64,000 nucleotides of DNA. Source: Lanius collurio. Its lineage: Eukaryota; Chordata; Aves; Passeriformes; Laniidae. This document shows, piece by piece, positions 37,991-49,440 of the stretch. The stretch's first letter is position 1; each line of letters opens with the position of its first letter. The notes under the pieces are model-generated. The model had not been told where the DNA came from. It was given only the letters and a program-made list of their open reading frames with translations, and searched no databases. The stretch lies in contig JACBWW010000008.1 of assembly GCA_020086605.1 (NCBI GenBank), positions 17,467,558-17,531,557 on the forward strand. The letters run 5' to 3'. Position numbers and translations under genes: made by a program.

Positions 37991-39181
37991 TTAAAGTCTC
38001 TACCCACTGACTGAAAAAATCAACTGCAGTGCTGTGAGGGGGCTGGAGCAGTGAAACTGGAGCAGTACCACAGATAAGGATCGACAGCTTTAGCAGGTCA
38101 CAAAACAAATACAAATTAAGCGTGTCATGATGCTGTAGAGCACTTGAAGAAATCCTGCTTTTCCGCCAAAGCCTCAGCTGGACTTCCACTTGTACATGAT
38201 TCACATAAAGATATAGATTGAGAGAAGCATTTCTCAATCTGCAAAAGTAAATGCAAAAGCAGAAACAGTACAGAGATTTCACATTACTAGGACTCCCACA
38301 GTCAGAAATGTGTTTGTAGAATAGTACTGCATGCTCTCAAACAGTTGAAATCATTAGGGCTAACCTGAGAAGTAACGAAGGCAAAGGTGTTGGAGATTTT
38401 CAGGCAAGGTTAGTGGAGGTAAACGGGTATGATTTGCTTAGGCAATCATTACAAAAAAAAAACTGTGAAAAGTATGGTCATTGGGAAATGTTACACTTAT
38501 GTAAATAGAGAAGTGATGGTGACAGAACTGGAAGCTGAACTAGTAGTAGAAAGACCCTTGCACTTGTGAACATACAATATTGCTCAGCACTGTGCATCAA
38601 GATGTACTGAAAGCCCAATGTCTGCACTGGCCCCCTTCAGTGTCTCAGTAGGGAACAATCCCATCTTCACAGTTAGTGAGAAAGATAATACTTATGTCCA
38701 TCTTTCTCTAGTTTTTAAGATGCTAGGAAAAAACAAACAAAAGAAGCCCTAACCTAAATCTATTTGGTTTTTTTTGTAATCATGTTATTTACAAAGTCTG
38801 TATTACCCAGTAGGTTTATTCACTTGTTAGTCTGAATTAATACATGCACTTTTAAATACATATCACTTCAAACTGAGATCACCATATTGGATATTCTCAA
38901 GAAAAAAAAAGGAAATTGTTACATTTAAATATTCACAAAAGATTCCTGTTTGCTTCATATTACAGCTTGGCCAACTACTAATTTCTTGTAATCTCTAGCT
39001 TTTCTAGCTCATTGTTGCTGAAAAAGAGTGTGGGGCTCCTTTTTGAAGGGATGAGACCATGCACATCACCAATTGAAAGGCAAACTGTGCCCATAGGGTG
39101 CACAAGCTGACGGAACATGTTACTGCCATCACTAATAGACAATCACTCTCACACGCCAGAGTTAGCGCTGTGCTTGCAGAG

Positions 39182-39469
39182 TCACCGATGTGTCATCCAG
39201 AACATCATTCCAGATGCCTCTTCAGAGGTGAAGACATGTTCACGTCTGTCCAAAGCAGAATAACCTTGGTGTCCCTGAACCCCAATAAACAGTGAGTCAA
39301 GTAATTGAGATTCCACAAGGACCTTGCAGTACACCAGGCGATCTCGGTCACTGGTGCCTTTCCATCTGTTTTCTTCTTCCTTCCTCCTGATTTTGCTCTT
39401 GAGCTCTGCAGCTATGGGAGCGATGGGCACTACTCCTTCCTTTGCCACTTGCTGACACAGAATGCACAC
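39182..39469 (-). other. Unidentified minus-strand frame
   Basis: A 95-codon open frame with protein-like, charged composition (a 'KSKIRRKEEENRWKG' stretch, then 'REHVFTSEEASG'). I cannot assign it to a family. There is no clear start (the first codon is GTG) and no matched exon neighbours. Options are a chance frame, an eroded processed copy of a host mRNA, or an unannotated exon. Confidence 0.2.
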
Positions 39470-41859
39470 AACATGCTTGGTAGTGATTTGCTGTTGACAT
39501 TTAGGCCTTTTATACCTGTGGGATATCTTATTTTCTAGGGTTTAATTTTTGAGGATAATAACTAGTTTGGTCTGGTTTCTGCTCTAACTCCAATTACTGT
39601 TGGCTTTAGTGCTGTATCTATTTCCTCAGTGGCAGAGAAATATAAGAAAGATGTTTTGAAAGGACATTCCAGAGCTGGAGAAGTCAGTGTTTTGCTTTTT
39701 TTCTTCTTCTTCTCTTCTAACACTGCCCTTCAAATCTTTTCTTCAAACATTCTCTCAAAGTCTAGAAAAGAAGCCCTCACTTTTATCCTTAAAAAAAATC
39801 CAAAAAGAACAAAAATCAGCTTCCTGCCAGCTGTGAGCTGTTGCAGGTTTCTCTGGAACAGAGAGTTGTCTGGATTGAGCTGTGCTGGCACTGAATGGTT
39901 CCTCTGTGTAACCATGACTCCAGCCACAACCAGAGTTGCTGCTTCTTTGTGCAGCTTTACAGCCTGGAGCCTCAGTGCACCTCAAGGATTATATATCTTA
40001 TCCTTCAACTTATTTTCTGGGCATGTGAAAACATAAAGTTTAATTTATTTTTTATTTCAGCCACTTTTAATATGCTCAAATGTGCATTGTGATTATGAAC
40101 CCTTCAGAGCACTGAAAATCTATCTCACAGTAACAGAATTTTTTAAGATTTTCAACTGAAATTCTGTACATGTCTCCCTCGTCTTGACGTTTAGTATTCC
40201 AGTTTACTCAGATTATTCCTGTGGGTACCAATAGGCAGCTACACAGTTGCCACAAATGGTGCTTGGCTGCCACTGCTTTTTCTTGGTTATTAAATTCAAA
40301 AACTCACATGTGAAAATGTAGTCATTCTTTCCTTCGAAAATGTTGACAGTCAGAGGTTTAGCCATTGCAGCTACTTTGTAATGAGTATATCTACCTCCTG
40401 TCACTTCAAATAATGACCTAAACTCTCCTGTCAGTTTTCTTTGGAAACCTCCCCAGATTTTTCCAAGCTGACATCTCTTTAGGAGAGAGCAGGTTTTCTT
40501 CCATGTTCTTTGTCATGAATCCCAGCTGGATAAAATCTATAAGGGTACTGAAGACAGAATATTGACAGAACTGATGGGAAATGAAAGCAAAATAAGCTCA
40601 GTCTCTCACTTGACTATAATCTTGTAACACAACACTTGGTGTTAAACTACTACAGAATCACACTATGAAACCCGAGGATTTCACCTGGCCTCTGCAAGCA
40701 GATGTCACCAGAACAGGAGATAAATATGAAGGTTGGGAGTTTTTTTATGCTATATCTCAGTCATAATTATATCTTTTGTGGATTCAGCTGCCATTAAGGA
40801 TTGCAGGAAAGACAGCACACAAGAGGTAGACAGATGGAGAGGAAACCTAAGTTAGAACCAAAGGAATTGCAAGAGATTCAGGTGAGCAGCGTCTTATGAC
40901 TTCACTGTGGGGATTCTGAGAGCTGGACTTCCAGGACTGGTTATCAGTAATGTTTTTATATGGAAGTGGAGAGCAACTTCTTATCAAAATATGGAAGAAG
41001 GACAACTACTTAAAATGAAAATATTTAACTTACGGAAGCAAGCAAGTAAATAGACAACACAAAGTGAGGAAAGGGAGAAATCAGAGAAGTATTTTATGTA
41101 AAAAAAATCCTTTGAGTTGGACCAAGAGACAAAGAGTTTGGGTATCTGTTAAGATCCAGTTATTAAAATTAAATTTAATAAAGAGATGCTTCTAACCAAA
41201 TTAAGGTACAAATGAGATGTGCTGAAGTAAATAGCACAGCTTTTTTTTAACAGTAAATGTGAGGTAGAGGGAGAGATAGGCAAAGGGGTGGAGGGGAAAG
41301 AAAAAGAGCATGACAGAGAAACAGGGGAAGTAGAAAAAATATCATGACTCTATAGGTTCCAACAACATCCTACTGGTCCTCTTCCAGTTTTCTCAGTGAT
41401 TGCAGTCTTGGCCAGTGGTGATTGTAGACTGTATCTATCAAGTGGTGAGGGGAAAAGTCCGCAAAACACCATGTCTATGGGGCTTATTATGCTGAGGCTA
41501 GGTGGGAATGCCCTGTACCTCCCCTGGATAAGGTGACACTGGATCGCGGGACACTTCCTGCATATTTATATCTTCCTAGATATTGCTGCTGTCTCTTAAA
41601 TGAGTGCAGTTGAATCAATCATGGCCTATCAGCCGAGGTGAATCCTTCATCCCACCCAATGTCCCAGTACTTGGGAGGGGAGTTTTTACAGCTGAGTCAT
41701 CATGTAAGGGAGGACATTGGTGTGATAGGAAGGGTTTATCTCACCTTGAAGGATTTGCCTATCAGCCTTTTCCTTATCTGGAAATTCACTTTTCAGCCTC
41801 AGGCCCTTCTGCACCCAGGAGGCCACCCTGTGCACCCCCAGTAAAGCACCCAGTCAGTT

Positions 41860-41995
41860 GTTTGAATCATTAGCACTGACAGTCCAGTCTCTTACAGCAC
41901 CTGGGTGGTCACTGCAAGTAGTCCGAGGTTTGAATCATTTGGCACGAGCAGTTCAGTCTCTCACAGCACCTGAGGTCCCTCCCAGGCTTTCTGAC
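41860..41995 (+). repeat. Two-copy 68-base tandem repeat
   Basis: 'gtttgaatcatt' starts at 41860 and again at 41928. The following 'agtccagtctcttacagcac' and 'agttcagtctctcacagcac' parallel each other. The copies differ by several substitutions, so the duplication is not recent. Confidence 0.6.
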
Positions 41996-43281
41996 ACCAG
42001 GCAAAGTGTATATCCAGTCTGACCATGGGACTTCGGATCCCTTAGCCTGAGTTTGCCAGCAAACTGGATAAAATGCAAAACCACACAAACTCCCATGAAC
42101 GAACCAACCCAACACTCTCGCCTGCCAGTAATGTGCCTTTTCTGCAGTGCTACAGGACAGAATACACTGTCTTCAGGTCAGAGACTTCTCTATGGTTTGT
42201 TCATTGTGCAATTACTGAGAACAGGAGGGGATATTGCAAGGCAAGTAAATAAATAATAAAAATCTCCCTCATGTCAAGGAGAAAGCATTCAAGGACAAGA
42301 GTATCTGGCAGGAAATGCCACTGAAGAGAACACCAAGGTTCATAAACAGCTACTGCAGACAAGCTTTTAATTAAAAAGAAAATAAAAAGAAATAGCATAA
42401 GAAAACTGATCCAAGGAAAAAGAAAGAGAGGCCTGCATGATTTTTTGTTTTTTAGTATTTAATTTTACTGTTTATGAAGCAAATGCTAAAACAAGCAGTA
42501 CTGGTCTTGTCAGTAATATTGTAACATTTGCCTTGAGTTCCTTTGTTGCTCAGGGAGCATGTCAGATTTTCAGCACATTTAGCCTCACCAATTTCTTCAA
42601 AACCCACTGCTGCAGAATGGTGCAACCACACTAATTTTACTAGAAATGAAATGCTGACAAAATGAATTTTCTCCTGTGCTGTTTCCAGGTATTCTGAATT
42701 CAGGGGAATCTTTTTATTAACTTGGTTCAGCAAAAAGCTAAGCTATAAAAACACGATATTCCATGATAGGATTAAATATTAAAGATCAGCAGTGAAATAC
42801 AAAACATACAGCATTTGTACCTTTGTGGATTTTAGTGCAAGTTTGTGTCAACAGAATATAAGCACATAATATTAGCAAGGAGAATAACAGGAGATAAATA
42901 TTAAATGAAATGCCCTGTGCTAAATAAAATGCCTTTGGTCAAGGTATTTCTTGCTATATATGTTCTATGTTGGACAGTAATGACCAGCTTTATTTTTAAG
43001 GAATTTGCAGTGACCTCTGAGGCAGACAGTGGAAGAAAGCTGGTTGCATTGATTGAAATGTTGCTGAATTCCAGATGAGGGACACAGACATCTCATGCAG
43101 CTGTCTCTAGGTAATTCAGCAACTAGAAATAATGCTATGTGAATGTACCAATTTTTATCCCATGAGAATTTAATTTTATATGTTTCTTTTTCACAGGTGA
43201 AAGAACTCAAAGGAGAAGAAAATGAGAGCGGAAGCTTATTTCCTTCCTCATGTGTGAGAACTGGAAGTCATTCTAATAAAC

Positions 43282-43321
43282 TTGTCCATGACTCTTACAA
43301 CAGAGTAAGAGTCATGGACAA
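43282..43321. repeat. Perfect 17-bp inverted repeat, 6-base loop
   Basis: The left arm at 43282-43298 (ttgtccatgactcttac) is exactly complementary to the right arm at 43305-43321, around the loop aacaga. The transcript of either strand could fold into a tight hairpin. There is no T-tract or other context to support a functional RNA. Confidence 0.8.
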
Positions 43322-46300
43322 AAATACTCCTAAGCCATGGTGTTTCTGTAGAGAGATTGAGTAATTTGGAGACAGACACTTGCCTTTTTTCTTGTCCTAC
43401 TGAAATGGAGGTTCCTTTAAGTATTTTACTGATTTTCAAAATTTGATTTGGAAGTCACTGGGATACAAAGATGGTGAGAGACAATGTAAATCCTTCAGGC
43501 AGCTAAACTTGTGAGTAGCAAGGGAAATTAGCAGAGTGAAGGTACAGTGTTTTGCAAATCCATTTGAATTTTTCCAATGTCTTCTATGGAATAAGAATGT
43601 TGTCCTTCCTCACAGAATAATTAAGCAACTTGGTAGTAGAAAAATCTGTGCTTATTTGTGACTATGTTTTGTGTGATTTTGATGCTGTATGAAAGCTTGC
43701 ACAATATTAGGCTTATTTTAAAATGCTCATGTTTTGAAATGAAGTGAAGGTTACTGTATGAGAGAATCACAATAATAACTTGTCAGAGTCTCTATTCTGT
43801 GAAATTCGAAGTTTGAATTCAGATAAATATACACAATGAAATTTGGCCAGCCGTGCAGATAATTAAGCCAATTAGATATTGTCTCCCTGATCATTATTCT
43901 GTTAATTGACCTATAGTAATGGCTTTTATGTAACAGAGGAAGCAATTCTGAAGTAATAAATTTGTTTTAAATCATCTGAATGCTTAGGTGTAGGCTCAGT
44001 CCATATATGTCCTTTTGATCCTGTGGATCATGGGTTTCCATAGAAGCATTATAAACATTCAAGAATTAAATTTGGAAGAATAAGTTAGTCAATTACTTTC
44101 TTTCTTTATAAAATATTTACATGCTAATATTTATTAATATAAAGAACAATAATGTCTGTTGGCAAAATTTAGACTTTGAAATATATGTCTTTTCTGACTT
44201 TTTCCCCAGTTTTCCAATCTTGTTCTACTGTGAGGTACATTTGCCTTTCTACTATCCCATAATGCTTCTTTAGCTTAATTTTTATCTCAAATACACTCTT
44301 ATCATTTTGCAATTTCTTTGTTGACTGAACAGAAGGAGAAAATGCAAGAAAGTAGTAATTAAGAATAAAACAAACTCTGCTACATCCTACTTTTTCCTGC
44401 TGATTTCTTTCTAGGTCACCACCTCTTTTCATAAAACAACACACAAGTGCTCTCATCCTCAGAAGAGCAAATTAGTGGAAAACAGTTTCCAAGACATATT
44501 TTCTCCCTTATACCTCTGCCAGTGTCAGCAATAAATTTGCCTGGAAATGCAGCTTCTTTTCTCTGTAAATGAACAGGTGTTCTGCTGTTGAGTTCAGCAA
44601 GAGCCATTGTCCAGCTCTGCCTTGTCCATGTCTCCTATTCTGAATTATTACTCTGAACAGGGGACTATTAAGAAAGCAGAACCATGTGTACATAACTGGG
44701 GAATATCCTGCTTTAATAAGGCACTTTCTGGAGTGCTCAAGCCTCCCAGTGTCACAGCATTTCAGAAACACTGCTTGATCTGAGTTTAGTCTTAGTCACT
44801 TTCATGGCAAGGCTGGATCTCTTCATCAGCAGCTTTAGCTCTTCACACACTGATTCTGTAGCCACAGACAAACACATCATCTTGCATATTAGGTGTTCTT
44901 TGCATCAGCAGTCTGTTCACAAAGTTGTTGAATTATGAAGTGACACATCTGATTCACTTGACCGTTCCTTTTATGGCTGGGAAAATTTTGGGGAATGTAT
45001 GGAAGAGCACTAGCTGATGACAGGCAATAAGCAGAAAAATGGCACTGTGAGGCAACAGAAAGAGGTTAAACCAATTAACCATTAATTGTTAACCCTACAT
45101 CTCAGTAGAAGACCTGACAAATGGTCAATGTGTGGACACCTTCACAAGTTGAATATCTGTAAAAACACTCCTTAACATATAATTATGTTACCCAAAATTG
45201 TTCAATACCATTGAAAATATCCTACAGACGTTGAAAGAATAAGGACACCTGTCACTGTAGGGCACGAGAGCACACACGCATGAATGCCACAGCTGAAGGT
45301 GAGAAAAAGGAACAAGTTAATTTTCTGACTCCACTACTTATAGTTTTACAGAAGTGACAGTGGATTGGAGGGTGAAAGGGCCACCTCTCCAATGACACTG
45401 GACAAGTTACCAGTCCATCAACTTTCTCCACCTCTACGAAGGAATGCAAAACAACTGACTTGTTTACAGAAAGTGTGTGGGAAAGTGTGCAACTAGAATG
45501 AAAACATCAGACAGCTAAAAGATTTCTAAAAATCAGGGCGACAGACACCTTCTGCCAAAGAGTGAATTCAAATAATGTACACTTCAATATTTCCTATTGA
45601 AGTTGTCACATTATGTACAATTAATTAAATTATGTCAGTGAGTGAGAATCTCAGAAAGTTTAAAAATATGACCAAGCTGCCAGAGAAACATACCTGTCTC
45701 CAAGTGACTTTAATAGAAAGCAGTGGCAAAAATGGTAGACACTGCTACATGACCATGCTGGACAACAGAGGACCCATCAGGACATGAGGGCTCTGGACCA
45801 AGCAGGTTAGTCTACAATTCTGTCACAAGGAGCAAGAACGTGAAGAGCACAGGTAGTGGTACATCTGGAAATGGATTTATAAAGGCTTTTTAATGCCTTT
45901 TTAATGCCTATGAGTGAAAGCACCTGCGTGCTTAAAAATGGAGAAGCATACAGTGTAGGATGTCAGCAGAAAGCAAACTTCACAAAGTGCTTGTTCAGTG
46001 CCTCAGTCTTCCTGCCACCAGCTGGCATCTCACTGAAGGGGTGCAGCCTCCCTAACATGGTAAAGATTCAACTCTTATGTTTAGCTCTAGCCCTCATTCC
46101 ACCCTTCCTACTTGTGACTAAGGTCTGTATCAACCACCTCACAGAGAAACACCTCATCCTCTATCTGTATCTCTCTACTCTTTCTGCTGTTGCTGAATAT
46201 ACTCCACACCTGAAGCACTTGCTGACCCTCCTTTGCTGTGCTGCTGTCTTCTCATGTGTCTATTCATCCTTTGTAACACCAGTTCAAGATTGCTTTTAGG

Positions 46301-46690
46301 TAATTCCCCCTTTTTCTCCTTTGAGGAGCATTTTTTTGTCTTGTCCACTCTATGATCTTACCTTTGATGACATCCCCTGCCTAATATGCTAGATATACTA
46401 CATCTAACCTTAAAAAAAATGCAACCATTTTAAACTATTCCGTCACCCAAAAGTAGTCTCCTTTGATCAAATAAAATATTTCTCTATTCTTTTCTTCAGA
46501 TAGCTAATGATTAGCTTAAAATTAACTTGGCCAAAACTGACCTCCTTTCAATCCTTTGCTAACTTCCACGCTTTTCTTAAGTACTGATCACACCAGTACA
46601 ATTGTATTCTGTTACTCTGGTTCATAGCTGAACTGGAATTTTTAACACTTCTTTCTCACTTTCTCTGCGTACCTACCTTCAGCCATGTTT

Positions 46691-46979
46691 TGTTGCAATG
46701 GGGAATTCTTACAACAAGTATAAGATAGCAATGAACATAGGAAGGAAATATGAAGTGAAATTTGGTAGATGTTGATGGTTGTTTATTTCCCTTCAGCCCC
46801 ATCATAGCTGAAGTCCCATGGCCGACTCCCCTCAAAATCATGAGACTACCCCCTTCTTCCTGAGCCCCCAACAATCATTCAGAAGACAGGCACAGGCCAC
46901 ACATGACATGGGGACAGGGGCAGACTCGTACACTCTGGGGTCCCTTTCCCCTGAGACCTCGTGGACAGGTACCTCAACA
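46691..46979 (-). repeat. 3' LTR of the provirus
   Basis: 289 bases. On the plus strand it runs from 'tgttgcaatgggg' to 'acctcaaca'. 'tgtttatttcccttcagcc' marks the R/polyadenylation area in reverse. It pairs with 49135-49440 and is homologous to the solo LTRs at 6758-7060 and 15087-15381. Confidence 0.85.
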
Positions 46980-46984
46980 ATTCA

Positions 46985-46996
46985 CCCCTTCTTTTT
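46985..46996 (-). other. Polypurine tract
   Basis: On the minus strand this reads aaaaagaagggg, five bases before the 3' LTR. That is the expected place and composition for the plus-strand primer site of a retrovirus. Confidence 0.6.
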
Positions 46997-47205
46997 AAAT
47001 AAAAGGAACATTGGAAACAGCTGGATAAACATAACAAAACAATTTCAAAAGAAGAGAAGCCAATATCTTGAGTCCCCAAATGTCCAAATAGATTTTCTAT
47101 GAAGCATCTTAGGTCTGGCAGAACCCTCTGAACATGCTTTGTGGGGAAAATGAGGCAGGAAAGGGTTTCTTCCATCTGTACCTGTTGGACTCTAAACAAT
47201 AACAA
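46997..47205 (-). pseudogene. Possible env transmembrane-tail remnant
   Basis: Just upstream of the polypurine tract, a minus frame contains a hydrophobic, cysteine-containing segment (a 'VLLCLSSCFQC' core) followed by basic residues and running on into the LTR. Betaretroviral Env proteins end with a membrane anchor and a short Cys/basic tail in this position. The match is one of position and composition only, and nothing upstream resembles the rest of Env. Confidence 0.3.
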
Positions 47206-47834
47206 TTAATTTCTTCCCTCCCTCCTTTTTATCCCCATCAGCATTGCAAAGGGGTTCCTGGCAAACAGATGTGAGGAGAGCCAGGGATGCAAATACGCAT
47301 TGGGTATATAGTGGGGAGAGAAGGGCATGGGGTAAAAGGGAAAGGTAGGATGGGGAAAAGGACAGGGATTATGGGTATACTGTCTAGGGTTGCTGTGATT
47401 TGGAGCATATCTACTACCCTTCACAGGAACACCCCCAGGGCCTGTAACACATGCTGCTTATGGACCTTTTCTTCCTTGTACAATTTCAAACTCTACTTGT
47501 TCTCCCTCTCCTAAGCTTGGAACATGCTTTTTGGGGTTATTTTTTATAATGCTAGATTTCTGCACAAATATATCTTCCTTTGTATCATGTCTAATTATGA
47601 AACTGTAGTTATTCTTTATGTTGTACCATTTCACTGTCCCCCAAACTTTATCTATGATACTTTCTTCTTCTTTTTGTGTCACTGATGTTTGTTGCTTCTC
47701 TGTGTTCCTGCTTTCACTTTCAGTTTTGCTCACTCTCATGCCGGGGCTGCTGCTGTAGGGGTCTGAGCGCTCCCACCGCCTGGTTCTGGCTTCCCAGGGC
47801 TGCCTCTGGGGCTGTGTGGGCCAGGCCGCGCCAT
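47206..47834 (-). pseudogene. YBX2-like: Intronless Y-box protein-like gene captured by an ERV
   Basis: The minus frame 47458-47739 carries a cold-shock domain. 'DKVWGTVKWYN' is at residues 30-40, a degraded RNP1 (NYSFI; GYGFI in intact Y-box proteins) at 44-48, and TKEDIFV at 53-59, followed by the Y-box-specific KNNP at 66-69 and an EGEQVEFEIV strand. A TAA at 47458-47460 breaks the frame, and beyond it the same frame continues 'VTGPGGVPVKGSRYAPN', which from memory is the YBX2 form rather than that of YBX1 or YBX3. Upstream, an ATG at 47832-47834 in good context opens a Pro/Gly/Ala-rich stretch like a Y-box N-terminus, but in another frame (a probable frameshift near 47738). Y-box proteins bind mRNA and YBX2 stores germ-cell transcripts. 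Vertebrate Y-box genes split this domain over several exons, and here it is continuous. The C-terminus is short and proline/aromatic-rich, without the usual basic islands. It is probably non-functional. Confidence 0.75.
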
Positions 47835-48604
47835 GGCGCTTCGCTCTGCTGGCTCCTCAGCCGCCTCTGGCCACAGCCCGCCTGCCGCCACCTCTGCCAG
47901 GCTCCCACGTGGCTGCCTGGGCTCGATGCGGCCCCGTGCTGCACCATCCTGTTAACTGGGCTGCCCCGGTGGCCTCACATGGCTTCCCCTTGCCAGCACC
48001 GCTGCGGCTCTTGCGTGTCTCAGGGCGAACACCGACGGGCCCGCGCCACTGCGCTGCTCCTGGCTCCAATCCCGCCGCCACCGCTCTTGCCACCGGCCCC
48101 ACTCCCGCCGTGCCTGGCTGTGGGGGGTTATCAGCTGCCCACTGCTTAATTCTGTGGCGAGCTTGCTTCTTAAGCCTCGGAATATTCTAGACCATTCACA
48201 ACCAGTCTAATATTCCTTCGACTGAGCAGCCCCACCTAAGCCAGTGTTAATGACAGCTGTCCCCAGAGCAGAAGTTGAGAACAGAAATACAGCTCATACC
48301 TCCTTGATGTTAAGTCATTTATTCCCTCTGTCCTGGGGGGGAACAGAGCACCCGACCTGGGCAGCAGTCGGCGAGGTAAGAGGGCTGGGCTTTCCCCCCT
48401 GCTGGCTTTATCAGAGACAGGGGGAAAGGGGATACCAGGGGCGCAGACGGGACAAACAACCAACCACATCAGAGCCTGGGTGGCTTGAACCTAAGATAGA
48501 CTTGGCTCAGTCACATGACAGGGATCTGGCCCAGAGGGGCGGGGGCCCAGGGGGGTCCACCGCAACACCTGGCCTCACTGGCTCTCCCACACGCGGGAGC
48601 TCCC
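47835..48604 (-). other. GC-rich proviral insert of unknown origin
   Basis: This segment between the gag-like remnant and the Y-box part is much richer in G/C than its surroundings, especially at 47835-48120. Several frames are open on both strands (e.g. 47857-48102 minus, 48236-48469 minus, 48244-48849 plus) and none has a recognisable domain. The part nearest the Y-box sequence could be its 5' UTR, captured with the gene. 48180-48500 includes an aataaa word on the minus strand and may be from a different source. Confidence 0.4.
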
Positions 48605-49022
48605 TCACCACTGCCCGCAGTGCACTGGGTGCCCACAGCTGGGGCCGTGCTCTGGGGCAACGGAGGAGCCCACTGCAACTCGCGCACTGCTCAACAACAT
48701 GTTCGCTGCTAAAACAGCAGCGGGACACAGCCAGTATTGCTCAACAGTCTCTGAAATTAGGCAATATTCACGGAAATAGTTTTGCATTGGCATATATTTT
48801 GATTCAGGAATTAATTGTGTCCAAACATTCTTCCAAAAGTCTTTGGTAAGAATCAAATCCCAAGAAACATAGAAGAAGTTTTTAAACAACCATGCCAGGA
48901 AGTGTCTTAGTGTCTTTTTGAGCTTGAATTAAGCTAAAATCTAAATATCGCTGTTCAAGAACCTTTTTAAGTTTAAGGTAAGTGTCTCTTTGTAGTTCAG
49001 AGAGCCATGAGTCTTTCCATGA
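48605..49022 (-). pseudogene. gag-like (matrix region) remnant, frameshifted
   Basis: Downstream of the leader, two overlapping minus frames (one from about 49022 to about 48890, the other 48605-48889) encode lysine-rich and aromatic-rich stretches such as 'ELQRDTYLKLKKVLEQ' and 'KDFWKNVWTQLIPES'. Their spacing of helices and Trp residues recalls the N-terminal matrix part of class II ERV Gag. A frameshift separates them, and the second frame runs into the GC-rich insert. The identification is from position and general resemblance, not a firm motif. Confidence 0.4.
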
Positions 49023-49071
49023 ATCGTTCAGAGATGGGACAGAAAAACGAAAGCAAGAAGAGATATCCAGA

Positions 49072-49081
49072 GTTTACTCAC
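49072..49081 (-). promoter_or_regulatory. Splice-donor-like site in the proviral leader
   Basis: On the minus strand this reads gtgagtaaac, a near-consensus 5' splice site about 50 bases past the 5' LTR, where retroviruses place the donor for spliced transcripts. Use is not shown by sequence alone. Confidence 0.35.
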
Positions 49082-49114
49082 AAATCACCGAATCACTTTC
49101 TCCAGGGATCATTC

Positions 49115-49132
49115 ACCAGCATTCTCTGGCCA
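49115..49132 (-). other. Candidate primer-binding site
   Basis: On the minus strand the 5' LTR ends ...gcaaca, followed by two bases and then TGGCCAGAG. TGG is the universal start of a tRNA-complementary primer site (the tRNA CCA end). I cannot match the rest to a specific tRNA, and it may be mutated. Confidence 0.35.
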
Positions 49133-49134
49133 TT

Positions 49135-49440
49135 TGTTGCAACAGGCATAACTTGCAACAAGAGCTTTCAGGAAGACGAGTAGGAAGGAAATATGAAGCG
49201 ATATTTCTATAGATGTTGATGGATGTTTATTTCCCTCCTGCCCTGTCATGGCCAAGGTCCCGTGGCTGACTGACCTCACAATCACAAGACTACCCCCTTC
49301 TTCCCGAGCCTGGGGAGCCCCCAACAACCAGTCAGAAGACAGGCACAGGCCTGTGACACATGACGTGGAGATAGGGACAGGGGCAGACTCGTACACTCCA
49401 GGGTCCCTTCCCTGGCACCTCAGGGAGAGGTATCTCAACA
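49135..49440 (-). repeat. 5' LTR of the provirus
   Basis: 306 bases. On the plus strand it runs from 'tgttgcaacaggc' to 'tatctcaaca'. It shares 'tagatgttgatgg', 'gactaccccctt', 'cagaagacaggcacagg' and 'gcagactcgtacactc' with the 3' LTR and the two solo LTRs. Confidence 0.85.

Larger units (their letters stand above)
37991..46684. other. No gene seen; small repeats listed separately
   Basis: About 8.7 kb without a recognisable gene. A 95-codon minus frame (39182-39469), a 68-base tandem repeat (41860-41980) and a perfect inverted repeat (43282-43321) are annotated on their own. Confidence 0.4.

Noticed and set aside
47100..47210. Poly-A tail at the 3' side of the Y-box copy, which would indicate LINE-type retroposition
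   Set aside because: No A-run or flanking duplication is seen there. The sequence passes into possible env-tail DNA.
46980..49134. A reverse transcriptase or integrase coding region in the provirus
   Set aside because: No catalytic motif (YxDD-like or the integrase zinc/DDE pattern) was found, and the interior is too short.
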